Shown piece by piece: positions 58,025 through 64,000 of a DNA stretch of 64,000 bases. Location: the NCBI RefSeq assembly GCF_001636295.1, contig NZ_CP014209.1, forward strand, positions 1,736,001 to 1,800,000, given 5' to 3'. A model generated the notes under the pieces. The model was not told the DNA's origin, did no database searches, and saw only the letters and a list, made by a program, of their open reading frames with translations. The number at the start of each line of letters is the position of its first letter. Positions within the stretch are counted from its first letter, which is position 1. Origin of the DNA: Isoptericola dokdonensis DS-3 (lineage in GTDB: Bacteria > Actinomycetota > Actinomycetes > Actinomycetales > Cellulomonadaceae). Position numbers and translations under genes: made by a program.

Positions 58025-59638
58025 TCAGAGGATCCCTTCGAACGTCAGCGTCACCCCGTCGCCCAGGTCGACGACGTCACCCGCCACGACCAGCGCGGGC
58101 TCGCCCGGGTGCAGACGCAGCGGCGGCTGGCCCGAGCGCAGCAGCGTCGTCCCGTTCGTCGTGTTCATGTCGCCCACCAGCACGTGCCAGCCCTCGAGCC
58201 GCACCTCGAGGTGCGAGCGCGAGATGTCCTGCTGCGGGCTCGGCACCGTGACCAGGCGGGGCAGGTCGTCGCCGGTGACGCGGGGCGAGCGCGGACGCCG
58301 GCCGACCACCACCGGACGGTCCAGGACGACGCGCGGGCCGTCGGAGACGGCGAGCACGCCCAGCGACGGGCGGGGCACCTGGCGGGCCTCGCCGTGCAGC
58401 GGCTGGCCGCACGTGGCGCAGGCGTCCCGCTGCGGCGGGTTCGGGTGCCCGAGCGGGCACTCGCGGGCCAGGATCGTCGGGCGGGTCGGCGCCGGCGTCG
58501 CCGCGAACGCCGGGCCCGGGGGCACGGCGTCGGCCCGGGGAGCCGGTGCGCCGGCCCCCGCGGCGGGCAGCGGGTCGCTCGCCGGGACCGCGGCGCGCAG
58601 GTCGGCGATGGCCGACGACAGCACCGTGCTGCCGTCGATCTCGTCCTCGACGGACGGTGCCGCGGGGGCGGGCGCCGGGGCGGAGGTGACGGGGGCGGGG
58701 GGCGGCGGCGTGGCCGCGTCGTCCTCCTCCTCGTCCTCCTCCGGGGGCCGGACGGCCGCGTCCTCCACACCGCGCAGGACGGTCGAGCCCCACAGGTGAC
58801 CGAAGCCGGTGGTCTCCTCGGGGGCGTCGGCGGACGGGGCCGGCTCCGGCGCGGCCGGGAGGGCGGCGTCCTCGTCGCGGACGCCGGCGGGCGAACCCTC
58901 GGCCTCGGCGGGCGAGGACTCCGCGGGGGCGGCCGCCGGGTGGAAGGTCGACTCGGGCGCGATCGTGGCCTCGGTGTCCACGGCACCGAACGGCACACCG
59001 CTCACCGGGGCGTCCGACGGCGGCAGGGGCGCCGGGGCCGCCGTGACGTCCCCCGCAGCGGGCGACGCCGCGGAGGCGGGCGACACCGACGATGCCGAGG
59101 ACGCGGGCCGGTGCCGCGGCTCCGCCTCCCACGGCTCGGTCGCCGGCTCCGGACGCGGGGTCGCCGCGGCGGGCGCGGCCGACTCCGTGAGCCGCACGCC
59201 CACCGACGCCGCGAGCACCACCCCGTCACCCAGCGGCAGGCCACGGACGTCGACCAGGTCCTCGCGGGACTCGGTCACGCCCACCTGCACGGCCAGGTCC
59301 ACGACGTCGTCGAAGGTGCGCTCGGCCCACGTCGTCACGCCGTCGCCCGCCACGTGCTCGCGGCCGTCCTCCCGGGCGATCGTCACCGACGCGCCGCCGC
59401 GGGCCGCCACCTGCACCCGGCGCCCCTCCGTGACCGCCATGGCGAACGGCGGCAGGGAGGCGAGCGACGCCCCGAACGCCCCCGTGAGGACCTCCAGCAC
59501 GGCGACCACGCCGGACCGCTCCCCCAGGACCGTCCACAGCTCGTCGACGAGCTCCGGCGTCACCTTCTCCGGCAGCAGCACGACGGCGCCGCCGCGCACC
59601 ACGACGTACGCCGGACCCATCACGTAGCGGGCGGTCAT
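58025..59638 (-). CDS. FHA-domain protein with zinc-ribbon-like motif
   Basis: A 537-aa cytoplasmic protein. Residues 1-155 form an unidentified domain (VTPELVDELWTVLGERSGVVAVLEVLTGAFGASL...). A long disordered Pro/Ala/Glu-rich region follows to about 395, then a zinc-ribbon-like CPLGHPNPPQRDACATCGQPL and a C-terminal FHA domain (VVVGRRPRSPRV...ISRSHLEVRLEGWHVLVGDMNTTNGTTLLR). It is a likely phosphothreonine reader for the adjacent kinase. The ATG at 59638-59636 is favoured because it overlaps the PP2C stop (ATGA). Confidence 0.85.
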   Translation of the reverse strand: MTARYVMGPAYVVVRGGAVVLLPEKVTPELVDELWTVLGERSGVVAVLEVLTGAFGASLASLPPFAMAVTEGRRVQVAARGGASVTIAREDGREHVAGDGVTTWAERTFDDVVDLAVQVGVTESREDLVDVRGLPLGDGVVLAASVGVRLTESAAPAAATPRPEPATEPWEAEPRHRPASSASSVSPASAASPAAGDVTAAPAPLPPSDAPVSGVPFGAVDTEATIAPESTFHPAAAPAESSPAEAEGSPAGVRDEDAALPAAPEPAPSADAPEETTGFGHLWGSTVLRGVEDAAVRPPEEDEEEDDAATPPPPAPVTSAPAPAPAAPSVEDEIDGSTVLSSAIADLRAAVPASDPLPAAGAGAPAPRADAVPPGPAFAATPAPTRPTILARECPLGHPNPPQRDACATCGQPLHGEARQVPRPSLGVLAVSDGPRVVLDRPVVVGRRPRSPRVTGDDLPRLVTVPSPQQDISRSHLEVRLEGWHVLVGDMNTTNGTTLLRSGQPPLRLHPGEPALVVAGDVVDLGDGVTLTFEGIL

Positions 59639-60471
59639 GAGAGCGTCTCCCTCCACGCCGCCGCGCGCGGCACCGTGTCCTCGTCGTCCCGGGCGTCGGC
59701 CCGCGCGTCGCGCGGCGCGGTGCTCTCCAGCCCGTCGGCCAGTCCGGTGGCGTCCACCACGACGACCGTGATGTTGTCCCGGCCGCCCGCCGCCAGCGCC
59801 TCGGCCACCAGCCGGTCGGCGGCCGACTGCGGGTCCGGCTGGGTGAGCAGCAGCACCTCGATGCGCTCGTCGGAGAGCTCGCCCGTCAGCCCGTCCGAGC
59901 AGACCAGCAGCCGGTCGCCCGCGTGCACGGGCAGGAACCAGTAGTCGGCGTCCGGGGTCTCGGGGGCTCCCAGTGCACGGGTGACCACGTGCCGTCGCGG
60001 GTGCGTCAACGCCTGGTCGGCCGTGATCTCGCCCGCGTCGACGAGCTCCTGGACCTCGGAGTGGTCGACGCTGACCTGCTCCAGCTCGCCCTCGGCGAGC
60101 CGGTAGGTGCGCGAGTCCCCCATGTTGACGACCAGCCAGTACGGCTCGCCGCCCTGCTCGGTGAGGACGACGCCCGTGAGCGTCGTGCCCGCGCCCCGTC
60201 CGGGGGCGGTCTCGATGGCGCGGACCGCGCCGTGCGCCGCACGGACGAGGCCGCGTACCGCGTCGACCCCCACGATCGCGTCGTCCAGCAGCGGGCGCAG
60301 CGCGTCCACCGCAGCGGCGCTGGCGACCTCGCCGGCGTCGTGGCCGCCCATGCCGTCGGCGACGAAGAACACCGAGCCGCCCGCGAGGTACGCGTCCTCG
60401 TTGAGCGTCCGCCGTGCCCCGCGGTGGGTCGACGCGCCCCAGAGCAGGCCGAGGTTCACCTCGACGCTCAT
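59635..60471 (-). CDS. PP2C-family protein phosphatase
   Basis: A 278-aa PPM-type phosphatase that would reverse phosphorylation by the linked kinase. Metal-binding motifs are present: RRTLNEDAYL, FVADGMGGHDAGEVAS, NMGDSRTYRL, LLVCSDGLTGELSD and GGRDNITVVVVD. The catalytic domain occupies about 1-245, with a short acidic tail. The ATG at 60471-60469 overlaps the RDD-FHA stop by four bases. It is soluble, like mycobacterial PstP's catalytic part but without a membrane anchor. Confidence 0.93.
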   Translation of the reverse strand: MSVEVNLGLLWGASTHRGARRTLNEDAYLAGGSVFFVADGMGGHDAGEVASAAAVDALRPLLDDAIVGVDAVRGLVRAAHGAVRAIETAPGRGAGTTLTGVVLTEQGGEPYWLVVNMGDSRTYRLAEGELEQVSVDHSEVQELVDAGEITADQALTHPRRHVVTRALGAPETPDADYWFLPVHAGDRLLVCSDGLTGELSDERIEVLLLTQPDPQSAADRLVAEALAAGGRDNITVVVVDATGLADGLESTAPRDARADARDDEDTVPRAAAWRETLS

Positions 60472-62054
60472 GCTCCGGCGTCCGCCCCGAGCACGGTCAG
60501 CCGACGCTCGCCGAGCTGCACCGTCCAGCCCGCCGTCACGGTCGCCGGCGTGCCGGCGCTGAGCTCGCGCACCGAGCCGTCCGGCGCGATGAGGGCGCTG
60601 CCGTTGGTCGACCGCAGGTCGACGACCTGGAGGCCCTCGGCGGTGGGCAGGAGCTCCAGGTGGGTCTTCGACACCGAGCGCGTGGTGTCCTCCAGCCGCA
60701 GCAGCTCGGCCGCCGCGCCCTCGTCCTGCTGCGGGTTGCGGCCCAGCAGCGTCCGCCGGGCGACGTGCACCCGACGGTCGGTGTCGAGCTGCACCACGAT
60801 GCGGGGCGGGGTCGCCGCCCCGCCCGCGCTGCGGTGCGAGGAGACGCTGAACCGGGTCTCCTCCAGGTCCTCGTCCAGCCCGGAGGGGGAACCGGCCCCG
60901 GGGTCGGCCCCGGGGTCGGTCACCCCGGGTGCCCGACGGGTGGGTGCGGACGGCGGCGCGGGCGCCGGGAACGGCGTCGAGGACGCCTGCACGGGCGGGG
61001 CGGCGGGCGCCTGCGCCGGGGAGGACGGGACCGGCGCCCGGTCGGGGGCGCCGATCACGGTGGCCGCGTCGACGGGCCCCGGGGCCGCGGGGGCCGGTGC
61101 GGGCGAACCCGGCGCGGGGGCCGGGGAGGCGGCCGGTGCGGCCGTCGGGGTGCCCGGCACCCCGGTGATGACGCCGCCCGCCGCGCGGTCGCCCGCGGGG
61201 AACCCCCACGGGTCGGCGGGCGCGGACGGGGGCCGAGCGGCGAACGCAGCACCTCCGCCGGCGGGGGCCGCGGCCGACGTCGCCGGGGGCACGGGGGCCG
61301 GGTGCAGCGCCGACGGCGGGCCCGCGGCGGCGCTCGCCGGGGCGAAGGTTCGGGGCGGGACCCCGCGGACGTCCTGCACGACGGCGCGGGACGCCTTGTC
61401 GTGCCAGCCCTGACGGCGGCCCGAGGAGTCGAACGTCGGGGAGACCAGCACGAGGACGGTGCCGACCAGCGGCGCGACGCCGCACAGCGCCAGCACGAGC
61501 CAGCGCAGCAGGCCGCGCCCGGCACCGATCGGCCCGCCGTCGACCGCCGAGACGGTCCGCAGACCGAGCAGGCGGCCGCCCAGGGTGCGGCCGGTGAGGC
61601 CGTCGGCCAGGGCCAGGGCAAGCCAGCCGAGCAGGCTCACCACGCCGATCGTCGCGTAGACCGCCACGAGCGACCCGAGCAGCGCGGCGGTCGCCGCCTC
61701 GAGGCCGAGCTGCGTGGTGACCTCGTTCAGCGCCGCGTACCGCCCCGGCACGCCCGACACGAAGGCCACGACGAGGCCGACGACGAACGCGACCAGCGAC
61801 ACCGCGACGACGTCGATCACGTAGGCGCCCGCGCGGCGACCCGTGCCGGCGAGCGGCGGCTGGTTGCTCTGCGCGCTCGCCCGCAGCATGTCGACGGCGC
61901 CGTGCCGGGTGCGCTCACGCATCTCCGGCTCGGTCGTCGCGTCGGTCCGCTCGCTGGGGCCGGAGTACCCGCTCGCGCCCAGGGCCGTGCCGCACACCGT
62001 GCAGAACCGGCCGCCCTGCTCCTGGGCACCGCACGCGGTGCACGTCGTCGTCAT
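60468..62054 (-). CDS. RDD membrane protein with zinc ribbon and FHA domain
   Basis: A 528-aa protein with three parts. The N-terminal zinc ribbon has Cys-5, -8, -18 and -21. The RDD membrane domain (about 70-215, AGTGRRAGAYVIDVVAVSLVAFVVGL...ALADGLTGRTLGGRLLGLRTV) has about four helices. After a Pro/Ala-rich linker comes a C-terminal FHA domain (about 420-515, RTLLGRNPQQDEG...SVSKTHLELLPTAEGLQVVDLRSTNGSAL). It could tether phosphorylated partners at the membrane near the secretion ATPase. The ATG overlaps the transglutaminase-like gene stop. Confidence 0.88.
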   Translation of the reverse strand: MTTTCTACGAQEQGGRFCTVCGTALGASGYSGPSERTDATTEPEMRERTRHGAVDMLRASAQSNQPPLAGTGRRAGAYVIDVVAVSLVAFVVGLVVAFVSGVPGRYAALNEVTTQLGLEAATAALLGSLVAVYATIGVVSLLGWLALALADGLTGRTLGGRLLGLRTVSAVDGGPIGAGRGLLRWLVLALCGVAPLVGTVLVLVSPTFDSSGRRQGWHDKASRAVVQDVRGVPPRTFAPASAAAGPPSALHPAPVPPATSAAAPAGGGAAFAARPPSAPADPWGFPAGDRAAGGVITGVPGTPTAAPAASPAPAPGSPAPAPAAPGPVDAATVIGAPDRAPVPSSPAQAPAAPPVQASSTPFPAPAPPSAPTRRAPGVTDPGADPGAGSPSGLDEDLEETRFSVSSHRSAGGAATPPRIVVQLDTDRRVHVARRTLLGRNPQQDEGAAAELLRLEDTTRSVSKTHLELLPTAEGLQVVDLRSTNGSALIAPDGSVRELSAGTPATVTAGWTVQLGERRLTVLGADAGA

Positions 62055-64000
62055 CGATCCTCCTGCTGCTGCGCACGCTGCTTGCGGCGACGCGTGCGGG
62101 CCATCCTGTCACGCACGCGGCCCACCGCGGCACCCGTCCGCCGTGCGGCCGCTCGCGGCAGCGCGGTCACGGCCGCCCACGCGGCGGCGGGCAGCGGCGG
62201 GGCCTCGGCCCCGCGCACCGAGCGCAGCGAGAACCGTGCCCGCACGCGGCGGCCCCACGGCACCGAGCGCTGCATGTCGCGCACGGCGGTGTCGACGTCC
62301 GCCCAGTAGGCGGCGGTCTCCTCGTCGGACGGCGTCCCCGCCCCGAACACGACCTGGTCGGCCCGGTGGGCGAGCGTCGTCGTGGTCGTCGCGGCCGACG
62401 CGGTGGCGGGCTGCTCGGCGAGCAGGCGGGCGCTCTCGCGGCGGGTCGCCGCGGCGGGCACCGCCGCACCCAGGTCGGTCGCGGTGTCCAGCACCTCGCG
62501 CCAGCCGCCGCTGACCCGGTCGACCGGGACGGGCGACCGCCGACGGCGCTTGTACCGGCGGGCCTTGAACAGCAGGATCGCGAGCAGCGGCGCGGCGAGC
62601 ACGACCAGCGGGATGCCGACCGTCATCGCGACGATCGCGACCTGCCGCCAGTCGACCGACTCGGCGTCCTCGTCGTCCTTGTCCTCGTCCTCGACGTCGC
62701 CGGCGTCCGCCTGCGGCGGCTCCTCCGGCGTCTGCGGGTCCTCCAGCACGGGCGGCTTGGGCACCTGGCGCGAGCGCGGCAACGGCTCGACCTTGTTGTC
62801 CTCGTCCGGGACGACGTCGAACGGCACCCAGCCGTAGCCCTCGAAGGGCACCTCCACCCAGGCGTGCACGTCGGCACCGGTCACCGTGTAGGGGGTGCCC
62901 GGCTCCCAAGTCCGCTCGTCCGGGTAGAAGCCCATGACGACGCGCGCGGGGACGCCGACCTGGCGGGCCATCAGCGCCAGCGCGGTGGCGAACTGCTCGT
63001 CGTCGCCCACCATCTCGTCCTGGGAGAGCAGCGCGTCGATGCGCGCGGCGGAGTGCCCGGGCAGGGAGTGCGGCTGGTTGTCGAGGCCGCTGGAGTAGAT
63101 GCCGGTGGCCACGAGGGTGTCGCGGATGTTGGTGAGCTGCTCGAACTGCTCGGTCGCCTCGGCGGCGAACTGCGCCGCCTTGGCCGGCACGGCGTCCGCG
63201 ACGTCCTTCGGCGTCGGCAGGTCGACGTCCTCGATCGGGACGGACGCGAGGTCCTCCTCGGCCGGCGGCTGCGCGACGACCGTGTCGAGCTCGTACGTGT
63301 CGCCCGGGCGCAGGCCCGCGGTGACCAGGCCGGTGCCCGACGACGCGTTGTAGTACGTCGCGGTCTGGAGCGCCTCGGCGCGGTCGCCGGTGAACCGGAT
63401 GCCGGCGAGCTCGCCGACGTCGGGCAGCCACACGTCGTCGTAGCCCGCGACCTCGACCTCGACCTTGGTGCGGGTGCCCTCGGCGACCGTGTCGATGACC
63501 TCGCCCGCCCGGTTGAAGACGCCGGAGCCGCCGCCGCTGGCCACGTCGTAGACGGTGCCGGCGTAGTCGTCCAGGGTGGCGAGGCGCACGCGGGAGCCCT
63601 CGGGCAGCCCGGTCACCGTGAAGAGCGCCGTGTCGGCGAGGTCCTTGGTGTAGCTGCGGTAGGACACGAGCGGGCTCGAGTACTGGTGCAGGTCGAACGG
63701 CGGGGTGACGACCTCGCGCAGCGCGAGGCGCTCCTGCCCGGTGGCCATGCCGGGCGCGACGAGCACGGCGGCCACGCCACCGAGGGCGAGCATCACGGCG
63801 CCGCCGCGCACCCGCTGGTTGCGCAGTCGGCGGGTGGCGTCACGGCTGGCGTCGGACAGCAGGCGGTTCGCCTCCATGCGGGTCTCGACGGCGCGCCACG
63901 ACGCCCACAGCAGCCCGACCACCCCGACGACGAGGCCCTGCACCAGCGGGTATGCCGGCAGGATCGTGCCGAGCAGCGCGACCCCGGCGAACGCCACGAC
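62051..64000 (-). CDS. Transglutaminase-like membrane protein, partial, catalytic Cys absent
   Basis: The 3' 649 codons of a TgpA-like protein. The right edge of the window cuts its N-terminal membrane region (hydrophobic AFAGVALLGTILPAYPLVQGLVVGVVGLLWAS is visible). The transglutaminase core is in the middle: SQDEMVGDDEQFATALALMARQVGVPARVVMGF and DVHAWVEVPFEGYGWVPFDVVP. The usual Gly-Tyr-Cys-Glu-Gln-Phe nucleophile motif reads GDDEQFA, so the Cys is missing while His and Asp remain. Enzymatic cross-linking is therefore unlikely. Another membrane helix near IVAMTVGIPLVVLAAPLLAILLF precedes a basic cytoplasmic tail. It may be a structural or peptide-binding scaffold. Confidence 0.85.
   Translation of the reverse strand, partial: VVAFAGVALLGTILPAYPLVQGLVVGVVGLLWASWRAVETRMEANRLLSDASRDATRRLRNQRVRGGAVMLALGGVAAVLVAPGMATGQERLALREVVTPPFDLHQYSSPLVSYRSYTKDLADTALFTVTGLPEGSRVRLATLDDYAGTVYDVASGGGSGVFNRAGEVIDTVAEGTRTKVEVEVAGYDDVWLPDVGELAGIRFTGDRAEALQTATYYNASSGTGLVTAGLRPGDTYELDTVVAQPPAEEDLASVPIEDVDLPTPKDVADAVPAKAAQFAAEATEQFEQLTNIRDTLVATGIYSSGLDNQPHSLPGHSAARIDALLSQDEMVGDDEQFATALALMARQVGVPARVVMGFYPDERTWEPGTPYTVTGADVHAWVEVPFEGYGWVPFDVVPDEDNKVEPLPRSRQVPKPPVLEDPQTPEEPPQADAGDVEDEDKDDEDAESVDWRQVAIVAMTVGIPLVVLAAPLLAILLFKARRYKRRRRSPVPVDRVSGGWREVLDTATDLGAAVPAAATRRESARLLAEQPATASAATTTTTLAHRADQVVFGAGTPSDEETAAYWADVDTAVRDMQRSVPWGRRVRARFSLRSVRGAEAPPLPAAAWAAVTALPRAAARRTGAAVGRVRDRMARTRRRKQRAQQQEDR

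Overview
The window is chromosomal DNA of a very GC-rich Gram-positive actinobacterium. I infer Micrococcales, near Cellulomonadaceae/Promicromonosporaceae, from the RpoB/RpoC sequences, an acidic N-terminal extension on NusG, GTG/TTG starts, TANNNT -10 boxes and the gene order. It is not a plasmid or phage: it carries rpoBC, ribosomal protein genes, tRNAs and cell-wall genes.

1-18.7 kb, information-processing backbone, all minus strand. Read right to left it runs tRNA-Trp, secE, nusG, rplK, rplA, a four-gene inserted cassette, rplJ, rplL, rpoB, rpoC and the start of rpsL. The cassette (9962-15524) encodes an ECF-like sigma factor, a 165-aa protein, a cytoplasmic-looking subtilisin (S8) protease and a TPR-CHAT (caspase-like) protein. 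It sits between rplA and rplJ and may be a protease-based stress, cell-death or defence module. Several regulatory sites are readable: rpsL, rpoB, rplJ and tRNA-Trp promoters, a probable L10 leader with attenuator, and strong terminators.

18.9-28.5 kb, mixed strands. An ABC-2 exporter and a NarL-type two-component pair form one overlapping operon. They are followed by an adenosine deaminase-like protein, an L,D-transpeptidase lipoprotein, murB, and an MFS permease divergent from a LacI-family repressor.

28.5-36.6 kb, siderophore operon, minus strand. Five genes joined by ATGA/GTGA overlaps encode a decarboxylase, an N-hydroxylase, a GNAT-IucA/IucC fusion synthetase, a penicillin-acylase-family hydrolase and a GNAT acetyltransferase. 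They lie behind one promoter with an IdeR/DmdR-like iron box. This looks like a cadaverine hydroxamate (desferrioxamine-type) pathway.

36.6-39.3 kb, thiC behind a TPP riboswitch, flanked by unusual non-coding DNA. A 14-bp motif is repeated with an exact 20-bp period in three arrays, two of which face each other across a 28-bp perfect inverted repeat. The loop of that inverted repeat shares conserved blocks with the loop of a 32-bp inverted repeat behind rpoC, although the two stems are unrelated. I rate these as the most novel observations in the window.

39.3-46.8 kb: a Tat-secreted glycosidase-like protein, hadB-hadA-rpmG, tRNA-Met/Thr/Tyr, an EamA/RarD permease, a YajQ protein, a HAD phosphatase, a potassium channel and htpX.

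46.9-64.0 kb, type VII secretion-like locus, minus strand. It holds a transglutaminase-like membrane protein (cut by the window edge), RDD-FHA, PP2C, FHA, Ser/Thr kinase, FHA-like/winged-helix, a small membrane protein, an FHA-containing EccC/EssC ATPase, a WXG100 protein, and a coupled five-gene unit with a candidate effector. EccB, EccD, EccE and MycP are not present in the window, so this looks like a reduced, phospho-regulated T7SS variant.
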